Source of the DNA: Burkholderiales bacterium UBA4615
Lineage (GTDB): Bacteria > Pseudomonadota > Gammaproteobacteria > Burkholderiales > Burkholderiaceae_E
Length of the DNA: 49,091 bases
Assembly: GCA_002386465.1 (NCBI GenBank)
Contig: DGIT01000091.1
Span: forward strand, 1,119-50,209
Direction: 5' to 3'
The position numbers were made by a program, and so were the translations under genes. Below are positions 17,550-25,682 of this stretch, in pieces (within the stretch, counting starts at the first letter, position 1; the number at the start of each line of letters is the position of its first letter). A model generated the notes under the pieces. That model was not told the origin of the DNA. It did not search any database and saw nothing but the letters and a program-made list of their open reading frames with translations.

Positions 17550-18065
17550 TCAGATCGACTGCATGAGCTTCATCGCACCTAGCAGCAAGGCGGCCTGCGC
17601 AGTCATGGCCCCGAGCATCCACCGCGTGATGTCTAGCTTGACTTGCGCAATTTCGGTGCGCACTTCCGCGAGTTCGGTACGCACCGCAGCGATCTCGCCA
17701 CGGACTTCAGTTCGCAGTTCGGCAATCTCGGTGCGCACCCCCGCAATCTCAGTTCGAACGTCCGCAATCTCAGTTCGAACGTCCGCAATTTCAGTTCGAA
17801 CATCCGCAATTTCAGTACGCAACTCAGTGCGCACCTCAGCCAGATCGGTCCGCAGCCCGGCGAGTTCGGCGCGCACCTGCGACAGCCCTGCCTGACCCTC
17901 GCGGCGAATCTCGCTCACCTCTGCGCGCGAGGCTTGCTGGGCGGATTGAAGGCCAATGCGCTCTGAAATGGACGCGTCGATGGCGTCGACGATGGCGCGT
18001 GCGCGCTGCGCCGGCACACCGACCGACAGCAAGACTTCAACCAGAGCGAGCGTGAACGAACCCAT
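17550..18065 (-). CDS. DUF1640-like coiled-coil protein with C-terminal TM anchor
   Basis: Protein of 171 residues. The N-terminal part (LVEVLLSVGVPAQRARAIVDAID) resembles the conserved head of DUF1640 / CCDC90-like proteins. The centre is a long coiled coil built of seven-residue units close to EIADVRT repeated about ten times. It ends in a hydrophobic anchor (WMLGAMTAQAALLLGAMKLM). No enzymatic residues are apparent; tethering or oligomerisation is the likely role. ATG 18063-18065 is chosen over a GTG eight codons upstream. It lies between eutB and eutC on the same strand, 44 bases before eutC, and may share its transcript. Confidence 0.85.
   Translation of the reverse strand: MGSFTLALVEVLLSVGVPAQRARAIVDAIDASISERIGLQSAQQASRAEVSEIRREGQAGLSQVRAELAGLRTDLAEVRTELRTEIADVRTEIADVRTEIADVRTEIAGVRTEIAELRTEVRGEIAAVRTELAEVRTEIAQVKLDITRWMLGAMTAQAALLLGAMKLMQSI
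17741..17824. repeat. Four tandem 21-bp repeats inside the coiled-coil gene
   Basis: Four consecutive units of the form CCGCAATCTCAGTTCGAACG plus one base, with few changes; units one and two are identical. Each encodes one heptad (about EIADVRT) on the minus strand, so array length can vary without frameshift. Confidence 0.92.
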
Positions 18066-18198
18066 GGGTGCAGAGTAGCAAGGCGGCACGTCGTGGGCAA
18101 TCAGACCAAGGGACTAAGACGAAGGTGAGTGGCGCCCGCTCGAACGCTCTCGCAAGGCGGCTATGATGAAGTGTCCCCAGATGCCAGGAGTCGCCATC

Positions 18199-19200
18199 GT
18201 GACCGTCATGAATCATCAGATCCAGCTTGCCTCCCTTCCAACCGAGAAGCTGGCCGCGTCGCATTTCCGCTTGGCTCAAGTTCCCATGCCCACCCCCGGG
18301 GAGGGTGAATTGCTTGTGAAAATCCGCATCATTTCCCTGGACGCTGCCAATCGCGCATGGATGCAAGGCGCCACCTACCGCTCCGCACTGGAGGCCGGAC
18401 AGGTCATGGCTGGAGGCGCGCTCGCCGAGGTCGTGACCTCGAGCGCACAGGGGTTCGCTCCGGGCGATCTCATTTTTGGTGACACGGGGTGGCAATCGTT
18501 TGCAGTCGTGAAGGCGAGCGCAGTGCAAAAGGTCCAGGCGCGTGAACCACTGAGCCATCTGCTGAGCATTTATGGCGTGGCTGGGCTGACCGCATATTTC
18601 GGCTTGCTCAATGTTGGCGAGCCCAAGGCAGGCGACACCGTGGTGGTCTCGGCGGCCGCTGGCTCTGTGGGCGTTTTCGTCGGCCAGATCGCTAAAATCA
18701 AGGGTTGTCGCGTCGTGGGCATTGCAGGGGGTGCCCGCAAGTGTCAATGGCTCAAGGACGAGCTTGGCTTCGACGCCGCGATCGACTACAAGGCAGGCGG
18801 TTTGGCTGCAGCCCTCAAAGAGGCTGCGCCCAAAGGCATCGATGTCTACTTCGATAATGTCGGGGGCGACATTCTTGAGGCATGCCTCTTTCGCATGAAC
18901 CAGGGTGGTCGCATTGCCTGTTGTGGTGCCGTGTCACAGTACGACGGCGCCCCGCCGCGCCATGGCCCTCGCGGCATCCCAGGCCTGATCGTGACGAAGC
19001 GCTTGCGCATGCAGGGCTTCATCCTCTACGACTTTGTTGCGCAGCGAGACCGCGCACTCAACGAGCTCGAAGGCTGGGTGAAGTCCGGTCAGATCAAGGT
19101 GCCAGAGGACATCCTCGACGGCCTGGAGGCCGCACCCGGGGGGCTGATCGGTCTGCTGGCCGGTGAAAACTTTGGCAAGCGCATGGTGCGCGTCAGCTGA
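18199..19200 (+). CDS. NADP-dependent MDR oxidoreductase (PTGR/YncB type)
   Basis: Zinc-independent medium-chain reductase of about 333 residues, of the leukotriene-B4 dehydrogenase / curcumin reductase group that reduces alpha,beta-unsaturated ketones with NADPH. Motifs: MNHQIQLASLPTE start region, VSAAAGSVGVFVGQIAKIKG nucleotide-binding loop, DVYFDNVGGDILEACLFRMN and GRIACCGAVSQYDG, all characteristic. GTG 18199 has CAGGAG 8 bases upstream; ATG 18208 and ATG 18163 are alternatives. A TATGAT at 18162-18167 would favour the later starts. It sits head-on between eutB and the coiled-coil gene, and its stop abuts the eutB stop. It may have inserted there. Confidence 0.9.
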   Translation: MTVMNHQIQLASLPTEKLAASHFRLAQVPMPTPGEGELLVKIRIISLDAANRAWMQGATYRSALEAGQVMAGGALAEVVTSSAQGFAPGDLIFGDTGWQSFAVVKASAVQKVQAREPLSHLLSIYGVAGLTAYFGLLNVGEPKAGDTVVVSAAAGSVGVFVGQIAKIKGCRVVGIAGGARKCQWLKDELGFDAAIDYKAGGLAAALKEAAPKGIDVYFDNVGGDILEACLFRMNQGGRIACCGAVSQYDGAPPRHGPRGIPGLIVTKRLRMQGFILYDFVAQRDRALNELEGWVKSGQIKVPEDILDGLEAAPGGLIGLLAGENFGKRMVRVS

Positions 19201-20583
19201 TCAGCGTCGCGCCAAATCCAGCAAAGGATGGTCGGCGCGCGGGCGCGGCAGCAGTTGCCCCGCGCCGTCTGTGATCTGCATGCGCGCCAGCCAGGCTTCG
19301 AATTCCGGAGCACGCTTGAGGCCCAGCACGCGCCGTACATATAGCGCGTCATGAAATGAGGTGCTCTGGTAGTTGAGCATGATGTCGTCCGCTCCCGGCA
19401 CCCCCATCACGAAATTCACGCCTGCCACCCCCAGCAGCGTGAGCAGACCGTCCATGTCGTCCTGATCAGCTTCCGCGTGGTTGGTGTAGCACACGTCGCA
19501 GCCCATGGGCACGCCCAGCAGCTTGCCGCAGAAGTGGTCCTCAAGCCCGGCCCGAACGATCTGCTTGCCGTCGTACAGATATTCGGGCCCGATGAAGCCG
19601 ACCACAGTGTTGGTCAGCAGGGGCGCATAGCGGCGCGCCACCGCATAGGCCCGCGCCTCGCAGGTCTGCTGGTCTACGCCATGGTGCGCATTGGCCGAGA
19701 GGGCACTGCCCTGACCAGTTTCAAAGTACATCGCGTTACGGCCCACGGTGCCGCGCGCCAGGCTTTTCACCGCATCGTGAGCTTCATCGAGCAGCGCGAG
19801 CGAAATACCGAAGCCCTCATTGGTCTTCTGTGTACCGCCAATCGACTGGAACACCAGGTCGACTGGCGCACCCTGCTCAATCGCGCGGAGGGTTTGCGTC
19901 ACGTGCGTCAGCACGCAACTCTGAGTGGGGATCTCGAAGCGCTGGCGAATCTCGTCGATCACCTTGAGCAGATCGATGATTGTTGTCAGCCTGTCACTCA
20001 CCGGGTTGATACCGATCACCGCATCGCCGCAGCCATACATCAGCCCGTCGATGATCGACGCCACGATGCCACGCGCATCGTCGGTGCCGTGATTAGGCTG
20101 AAGACGCACGGCAAGATGACCGGGCAAACCGATCGTGGAGCGAAAGCGCGTGACCACCTGGCACTTGCGCGCGGCCACAATCAGATCCTGATTGCGCATC
20201 AGTTTGCTCACTGCCGCCACCATTTCGGGCGTCAGACCCCAGGCCAGCGCCGAGACGCTCGCCTGGTCCGCACTATCCGAGAGCAACCAGTCTCGAAACC
20301 CGCCCACGGTGAGGTGAGACACCGGCGTAAACGCGCGCGCATCATGCTGATCGACGATCAGCTGTGACACTTCATCGTCTGCCGAGTCGATCAGTGCGTG
20401 CTGCAGGAAATCCGTCAGCGGCACATCGGCCAGCGCCAGGCGCGCGGCCATGCGTTGCGCCTCGGATTCAGCGGCAATGCCGGCCAGCGCATCACCCGAA
20501 CGCATCGGGCTGGCGCAGGCCAGCAGCGTTTTCAGGTCAGCAAAGAGGTGACGCTGCGCGCCGATCCGCTGGGCATAGGGCAT
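19201..20583 (-). CDS. eutB: Ethanolamine ammonia-lyase large subunit
   Basis: Catalytic TIM-barrel subunit of the B12-dependent ethanolamine lyase. At 460 residues it is full length. Conserved stretches include LMYGCGDAVIGINPVSD, YFETGQGSALSANAHHG (substrate Glu region), FIGPEYLYDGKQIVRAGLED and the C-terminal GVPMGCDVCYTNHAEADQ. It starts at ATG 20581-20583, 12 bases after the upstream thiol dioxygenase gene on the same strand, so those two are likely one transcript. The small subunit gene eutC is displaced 1.7 kb downstream beyond an opposite-strand gene. A B12 source gene is not present beside it. Confidence 0.96.
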   Translation of the reverse strand: MPYAQRIGAQRHLFADLKTLLACASPMRSGDALAGIAAESEAQRMAARLALADVPLTDFLQHALIDSADDEVSQLIVDQHDARAFTPVSHLTVGGFRDWLLSDSADQASVSALAWGLTPEMVAAVSKLMRNQDLIVAARKCQVVTRFRSTIGLPGHLAVRLQPNHGTDDARGIVASIIDGLMYGCGDAVIGINPVSDRLTTIIDLLKVIDEIRQRFEIPTQSCVLTHVTQTLRAIEQGAPVDLVFQSIGGTQKTNEGFGISLALLDEAHDAVKSLARGTVGRNAMYFETGQGSALSANAHHGVDQQTCEARAYAVARRYAPLLTNTVVGFIGPEYLYDGKQIVRAGLEDHFCGKLLGVPMGCDVCYTNHAEADQDDMDGLLTLLGVAGVNFVMGVPGADDIMLNYQSTSFHDALYVRRVLGLKRAPEFEAWLARMQITDGAGQLLPRPRADHPLLDLARR

Positions 20584-20595
20584 GTGTCTTTTTTA

Positions 20596-21171
20596 TCAGC
20601 GTGCTTCGCGGATGTCTGCATGCGGCGGGAAAATCGCCCAGGCGTTTTCCGCGGGTTTGTAATAACGCCGCTGATGCAACTGTTCCAGGCCGAGCCCGTA
20701 CATATGGAAGTTGATGAGTGGCGCATCGATATGGATCGAGTGCAGATCGGTCGGCATGAAGGCCACGCCGCTGCCGGCGCGCACTGTGAACGCACCCTTT
20801 TCGCGTACGCCTCCATCTTGTGTCGGGTCATAGAACTTGTTCAGCTCTTCACCGGTGATGCCCACGATTACAGCCCAGGTGGTGTGGTCATGCGCAGGGG
20901 TGCCATAGCCGCCATGCGAGGCATTGGCATAGAGTGCAAAGCGGTGGTCTGGATCTTCCGAGAGCCGATAGAGCGCAGAGCGGCGCGAATCGCCCGCGCC
21001 GGGCGGGGGGAAGTCGTCGGGCCCGAAGAGTTCCGTGTGCGCAGCAAGCGTGATCAGCCGCTCGCGGATGCGCGCCAGCCCTTCGCGTGTGACGCCCTCA
21101 CGGGCTTCGATGGTCCGAATGTCGGCCACAGCCTCGGCGACGGTGCGACGACGTTGCTCAGTGCGATCCAT
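20596..21171 (-). CDS. Cupin thiol dioxygenase (cysteine dioxygenase-like)
   Basis: Non-haem iron cupin of 191 residues. The metal motif AHDHTTWAVIVGITGE gives H94 and H96, and the third His is in the TDLHSIHIDAP segment (H144 or H147), the 3-His pattern of CDO-type thiol dioxygenases, which add O2 to a thiol to give a sulfinate. Candidate substrates are cysteine, 3-mercaptopropionate or cysteamine; none is proven. The start at 21171 has GGAG 8 bases upstream; the open frame upstream is not coding-like. It lies 12 bases before eutB and diverges from the cytochrome gene by 56 bases. Cysteamine is the thiol analogue of ethanolamine, so the pairing is suggestive. Confidence 0.87.
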   Translation of the reverse strand: MDRTEQRRRTVAEAVADIRTIEAREGVTREGLARIRERLITLAAHTELFGPDDFPPPGAGDSRRSALYRLSEDPDHRFALYANASHGGYGTPAHDHTTWAVIVGITGEELNKFYDPTQDGGVREKGAFTVRAGSGVAFMPTDLHSIHIDAPLINFHMYGLGLEQLHQRRYYKPAENAWAIFPPHADIREAR

Positions 21172-21227
21172 GGTGTCTCTCCCGATCCGGGTGGTCCCGG
21201 TGTGGTCAGTGCTGTCAGTGCCTTGAC

Positions 21228-23420
21228 GTGCGAGTGCCAACGATAACCGATGCGGCCACGCCCGGTGTATCGCGGGCTGATGATTCATACTTCGGCCGCC
21301 GCCAACCATTGCCTGCCGCTGAATTCGTGTCCCGTCATTGTTTGCCTCGTTTGAGGGCCTCGCTGGCCGTATGGGCCGCGACCGCACCGCTGGTGTGCGG
21401 ACTGCTCTACCTGCCCAGCCCCGCAGCGGCTCAAGCGCAGGGCACTCGCACCGGTCAGCCAAGTCAGGATGCACAACGCTCACCCGGCCTGATCGCGTCG
21501 ACACCAGCGTCCGCACGCGTACCCGAATCACCTGCACCGGCCTCGTCATCCACATCGCCCCCTTCTACGGCACCGACTGCATCAGATGATCGGATCGCCG
21601 ATCGCCTGAAGGCCTGCACCGCTTGCCACGGACCGCAGGGCCGCGCGGGCCCGGATGGTTACTACCCGCGCATTGCAGGCAAGCCTGCGGGCTATCTGTT
21701 CAATCAGCTCACGCATTTTCGTGATGGCCGGCGCAGCGCGCCCACCATGACCTGGATGGTTGATGGCTTGAGCGATGAGTATCTGCGCGAGATGGCCGCG
21801 CACTTCTCGGCACAGCACCCACCTTACCCGGCGCCTCCGGCGCCTGCGGTGGACGCACCCACCCTTGAGCGCGGCAGGCAACTGGTCAAGGCGGGCGATC
21901 CAGCCCGCCGCTTGCCTGCCTGCGCGCAATGCCATGGCGAGGCGCTGATGGGTGTGGAGCCTGATGTGCCAGCGTTGCTCGGTTTGCCCCGCGATTACCT
22001 CAATGCGCAGTTCGGTGCATGGCGCAACGGGGCACGCAAGGCTCATACGCCGGATTGCATGGGCGAGATCGCTCATCGCATGGCCTCCAATGACATCGCA
22101 GCGGTCACGGCCTGGCTCGCCGTGCAACCGGTGCGGCCACAGGCCCGCGCGCAGGCCGCTCAGCCCGATGTGGCGAGGCCTGTGCCGTGCGGGGCGCCGT
22201 CGCTTAGCGTGGCCCAAAGTTGGGAGCAGGCAGTCGTGCCGGACGTACGCTCGAATGACCCGGTGGCACGCGGCGCGTATCTCGCCCGCGCAGGTCATTG
22301 CGCCGGCTGCCACACCGCGCGCGGCGGCGAGCCCTACGCGGGTGGACGCGCCATTGCAACGCCCTTTGGCGAGGTGTATGCCACCAACCTCACGCCTGAC
22401 CCGAGCACCGGTATCGGGGCCTGGAGTGCTGAAGACTTTTGGCGCGCCATGCATGAAGGCCGATCGCGCAACGGGCGTGCGCTGAACCCGGCCTTTCCCT
22501 ATACCGAGTACACACGCATCACACGCGCCGACTCGGATGCGCTGTTTGCATGGTTGCGAACGCTTGCGCCAATCAGGCAAGCCAATCGCGAGCAGGCGCT
22601 GCGATTTCCGTTCAACATGCCGCTGGCTGTTGAGGCCTGGCGTCTGCTGTATTTCCGCCCACAGCCTTTCAAGCCTGACCCGGCACGTGATGCGACATGG
22701 AACCGGGGTGCATATCTCGTACAGGGGCTTGGGCACTGTGGCGCGTGTCACACGGCGCGCAATGCGCTGGGCGCGCCCACGGGCGAGCCGTTCGGTGGCG
22801 CAGAGCTGACCGGGTTGGGATGGCATGCGCCTTCGCTCACGCGCGGTGATGCCGGGGGCGTGGGCGCCTGGCCGCTTGACCAAACGGTTGCCTGGTTGGC
22901 TGGCGGGCGCTCTGCGCAGGCGGTCGCCACCGGCCCCATGGCAAGAGTGGTGAGCGGCAGTCTGCAGTACCTTGAGCCCTCCGACCTGCAGGCCATGGCC
23001 ACTTATCTGCGGTCGCTGCAAACTGCTGCGCAATCCCCGTCAGCGTCGGCCACGCGTAACACCGTCACCCGTATCGATGCGGGCTATCTCGCCCAGGGTG
23101 AGCAACTCTATGGCCGGCATTGCGCTGATTGCCATGGTCGTGATGGCGAAGGCGTGGCATCACGCGGCATTGCGCTGGCGGGCAATCGCACGCTCACCCA
23201 GCGCTCGCCCACCAACACGCTGCGCTCAGTTCTGCATGGTGGTTTTGCGCCGGATACGCGGCTCTCGCCACGCCCACCGGGTATGCCGCCCTTTGCGCAG
23301 CAACTCACCGACCGCGAGGTGGGTGCGCTGGTGAGTTATGTGCGCAATGCCTGGGGGCACGGCGCATCGGGTGTTGAGGTGCGGTCGGTGAACGTACTGC
23401 GCCCGATTCCGGTGGAGTGA
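21228..23420 (+). CDS. Five-haem c-type cytochrome, fused c4-like and ADH-subunit-like
   Basis: Periplasmic electron-transfer protein of up to 730 residues. Five CXXCH haem sites are visible: CTACH 130, CAQCH 232, CAGCH 358, CGACH 504 and CADCH 632. The first two sit in two tandem cytochrome c553/c4-like units; the last three match the tri-haem cytochrome subunit of membrane alcohol and aldehyde dehydrogenases. A secretion signal lies around 42-69 (LAVWAATAPLVCGLL to AAAQA), then a Pro/Ser/Ala linker. The start is uncertain: GTG 21228 leaves 40 residues before the signal, and GTG 21327 gives a more normal signal peptide. No dehydrogenase catalytic subunit is adjacent. Confidence 0.9.
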   Translation: MRVPTITDAATPGVSRADDSYFGRRQPLPAAEFVSRHCLPRLRASLAVWAATAPLVCGLLYLPSPAAAQAQGTRTGQPSQDAQRSPGLIASTPASARVPESPAPASSSTSPPSTAPTASDDRIADRLKACTACHGPQGRAGPDGYYPRIAGKPAGYLFNQLTHFRDGRRSAPTMTWMVDGLSDEYLREMAAHFSAQHPPYPAPPAPAVDAPTLERGRQLVKAGDPARRLPACAQCHGEALMGVEPDVPALLGLPRDYLNAQFGAWRNGARKAHTPDCMGEIAHRMASNDIAAVTAWLAVQPVRPQARAQAAQPDVARPVPCGAPSLSVAQSWEQAVVPDVRSNDPVARGAYLARAGHCAGCHTARGGEPYAGGRAIATPFGEVYATNLTPDPSTGIGAWSAEDFWRAMHEGRSRNGRALNPAFPYTEYTRITRADSDALFAWLRTLAPIRQANREQALRFPFNMPLAVEAWRLLYFRPQPFKPDPARDATWNRGAYLVQGLGHCGACHTARNALGAPTGEPFGGAELTGLGWHAPSLTRGDAGGVGAWPLDQTVAWLAGGRSAQAVATGPMARVVSGSLQYLEPSDLQAMATYLRSLQTAAQSPSASATRNTVTRIDAGYLAQGEQLYGRHCADCHGRDGEGVASRGIALAGNRTLTQRSPTNTLRSVLHGGFAPDTRLSPRPPGMPPFAQQLTDREVGALVSYVRNAWGHGASGVEVRSVNVLRPIPVE

Positions 23421-23425
23421 AGGGC

Positions 23426-23443
23426 CAGCGCGCCACCGCGCTG
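23426..23443 (+). terminator. Possible stem-loop after the cytochrome gene
   Basis: Perfect 7-bp arms CAGCGCG and CGCGCTG with a 4-base loop, starting 5 bases after the cytochrome stop. There is no U-tract, so it may only stabilise the 3' end. Confidence 0.3.
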
Positions 23444-23516
23444 CATGCAAATTGGAAACGCTACGGGCCATGCAGGCCGGTGTTAGCCTCGATGCCGTCC
23501 GATCCCTGGCCTGCTC

Positions 23517-24476
23517 ATGATGACCTCAACCCGCCCCACTGACCCTGCGCCCACCTTGTCGCACCAGTGCTTCTACAGCGGCACCGACGCCCATCCGATC
23601 TATGTCGATCGTCTGGGCCGCACCGATGCCGTGCTGACCGCGTCGAGTCCTGCACCGATCGTGATGTTGCATGGCGCGTTTCACACCGGCGCCTGCTATC
23701 ACACCACTCCCGATGGACGTGAAGGCTGGGCGCCATGGTTTGCGCGACAGGGGCGAACCGTCTACGTCGTCGACTGGCCGGGCCACGGCCGCTCGCCTCG
23801 GCGCGATGATTTCGCGCAGCTGTCCGGACGCACGATGGCCGAATCGATCGCGGTTCTGGTGCAGCAGGTGGCGCGCGAAGAAGCGGCGCCGGTGGTGATG
23901 GCGCATTCGGCTTCCGGGCCGATGGCGTGGTGGCTCGCCGAACAGCATCGCGCGTCGGTGGCAGCTGTAGTGGGGGTTGCACCCGGGGCGCCCGGAAACT
24001 TATTGCCCGAGTTGCCGGATGATCCGCTTCGTATTGCGGCGCTGAGCCACGACGAGTCATTGGGTTGCCCGATGTACAGCCCGCTCGATCGGCCTGTGCA
24101 GGTCGGGCCTGAGTTCATGCGCAGCTTTTGGGCCAATGCACCCCGCTTTCCGCATGCAGCGTTCCAGGCCTATGCCCGCTCGGTCGTCGCCGAGAGCGCA
24201 CGGCTGGTCAACGAGCGATTCAACATCGGCGGCACCGCCCTGCGGATCGAACGCCCGCAGCGGGTGGGCGAACGCCCGGTGCTGGTCGTGACAGGCCCCC
24301 TTGATCCTCGCCATCCGCGCGCTGCAGATGAAGCGGTGGCGACATTTTTTGGCGGTGAGTTCATGTGGCTGCCTGACCTGGGCATCGATGGCAACGGTCA
24401 TATGCTCATGATCGAGGACAACAACCTGCAGATCGCCGAACGCATTGAGCGTTGGCTGAGTGCCAGGGAGCTCTAG
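23517..24476 (+). CDS. Alpha/beta hydrolase
   Basis: Hydrolase-fold protein of 319 residues. The oxyanion-side motif VMLHGAFHTGACY (49-61) precedes the strand YVVDWPGHGRS, and the nucleophile elbow is MAHSASGP with S131. This is a variant of G-x-S-x-G in which the first Gly is Ala. The catalytic His is probably in DGNGHMLMIEDN near the C-terminus and the acid in TGPLDPRHP. No signal peptide is visible. The substrate is unknown. It has its own position downstream of the cytochrome gene and converges with the LysR gene with only five bases between stops. Confidence 0.88.
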   Translation: MMTSTRPTDPAPTLSHQCFYSGTDAHPIYVDRLGRTDAVLTASSPAPIVMLHGAFHTGACYHTTPDGREGWAPWFARQGRTVYVVDWPGHGRSPRRDDFAQLSGRTMAESIAVLVQQVAREEAAPVVMAHSASGPMAWWLAEQHRASVAAVVGVAPGAPGNLLPELPDDPLRIAALSHDESLGCPMYSPLDRPVQVGPEFMRSFWANAPRFPHAAFQAYARSVVAESARLVNERFNIGGTALRIERPQRVGERPVLVVTGPLDPRHPRAADEAVATFFGGEFMWLPDLGIDGNGHMLMIEDNNLQIAERIERWLSAREL

Positions 24477-24481
24477 CTCAG

Positions 24482-25453
24482 TCAGCGTGCCCCGGCGTTA
24501 TACCCGGCCTCGTGCCCAAGATGGTCCTGCACCATGGTCTTGGCTTCAGTGCGCACCATCTCCATGAAAGCGCGGGCCGAAGGCGAGATCTGCTTGCCCA
24601 CCGGATAGACAAACTGCCAGGGCCGCTGGACAGGGAAACCGTGGATGTCCAACACGGCGAGGTTGGGATTCTCGGTGTCCAGCCCGAGCGTGTAGCGCGA
24701 CAGGATCGACACGCCCAGACCCGCGAGGATTGCCTGACGTACCGCTTCATTGGTCGACAGTTCCATGCGCACACTCGGCTCGAAGCCCGCACGATCAAAG
24801 ACCTCCCAGGCGACCATGCGGGTGCCTGATCCGGCTTCGCGCATCAGGAACGGTTCATCGACCAGCGATTCAATCGGCAGCCCCCGCTGGCTCGCGAGCG
24901 GGTGATCTGCACGAGCAAAGACCACCAACGGGTTATCCAGGATCGGCTGGCAGACCACCTCCTGGTCGGTGGGCGGGTTGGCGAAAATGTACAGATCATC
25001 TTCGTTGCGAGTGAGTCGCTCGATCAGACCTTGTCGGTTGTAGATCTGCAGGGACACTTCCACGCCAGGATGGCGCGCCATGAAACTGGCAAGCAGTCGG
25101 GGGGCGAAATACTTGCCCGTGGTACTGACTGCGAGTTTCAGTCGCCCGCTTTCCAGGCCGCGCAGATGCGACAGGTTATTGTCGATCTTGGAGAGCGTGT
25201 CGAAGATTTCGGTGCAGCCGTCATAGAGCACCCGACCGGCAGCGGTCAGATGGATGCGTCTGCCGACCTGCTCGAACAGCGCAAGACCCAGCGTATCGGA
25301 GAGCTTCTTGATTTGTGTGGAGACCGTGGGTTGCGCCATGTGCAGCGATTCACCCGCACGGGTGAAGCTGCCCAGGCGTGCAGCAGCTTCGAAGACGGCC
25401 AGCTGTGGCAATAAGCCGTGACGAAGCAGTTTGCGGATATTGCTGTAGGGCAT
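24482..25453 (-). CDS. LysR-family transcriptional regulator (CbbR/CmpR-like)
   Basis: DNA-binding regulator of 323 residues. The N-terminal winged helix-turn-helix reads LAVFEAAARLGSFTRAGESL then MAQPTVSTQIKKLSDTLG. The periplasmic-binding-like effector domain begins GRLKLAVSTTGKYFAPRLLA, wording I associate with CbbR and CmpR, which respond to carbon-fixation metabolites. No RuBisCO gene is in the window. Two genes away on the same strand side is a beta-carbonic anhydrase, and the divergent neighbour is a TerC-type gene across a 229-base gap, the most likely target by LysR convention. Confidence 0.92.
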   Translation of the reverse strand: MPYSNIRKLLRHGLLPQLAVFEAAARLGSFTRAGESLHMAQPTVSTQIKKLSDTLGLALFEQVGRRIHLTAAGRVLYDGCTEIFDTLSKIDNNLSHLRGLESGRLKLAVSTTGKYFAPRLLASFMARHPGVEVSLQIYNRQGLIERLTRNEDDLYIFANPPTDQEVVCQPILDNPLVVFARADHPLASQRGLPIESLVDEPFLMREAGSGTRMVAWEVFDRAGFEPSVRMELSTNEAVRQAILAGLGVSILSRYTLGLDTENPNLAVLDIHGFPVQRPWQFVYPVGKQISPSARAFMEMVRTEAKTMVQDHLGHEAGYNAGAR

Positions 25454-25682
25454 GGAACGCCTTTGCGGTGAGATGAAACGCGACCGTGACCCAGCCTAAA
25501 CCGTATAACATGCAGGAGATTGGCGTACCGGGCATCGCTGACGGCGCCGTCTCTCACGGTAAGTCGTAATACACTCGCCGGTTGATGTAGTACGGCGTCG
25601 CGAAATGAGACTGTACGCGGCGCCTTCAGGTCAAAAACAAGTCGAAAATAATCCGCTCATTGCATCAGGTGAGGGTTTCGCC

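Noticed and set aside
21582..23033. A 483-codon minus-strand open frame opposite the cytochrome gene.
   Set aside because: Antisense to a gene with five haem motifs; composition is Arg-rich and unlike a protein.
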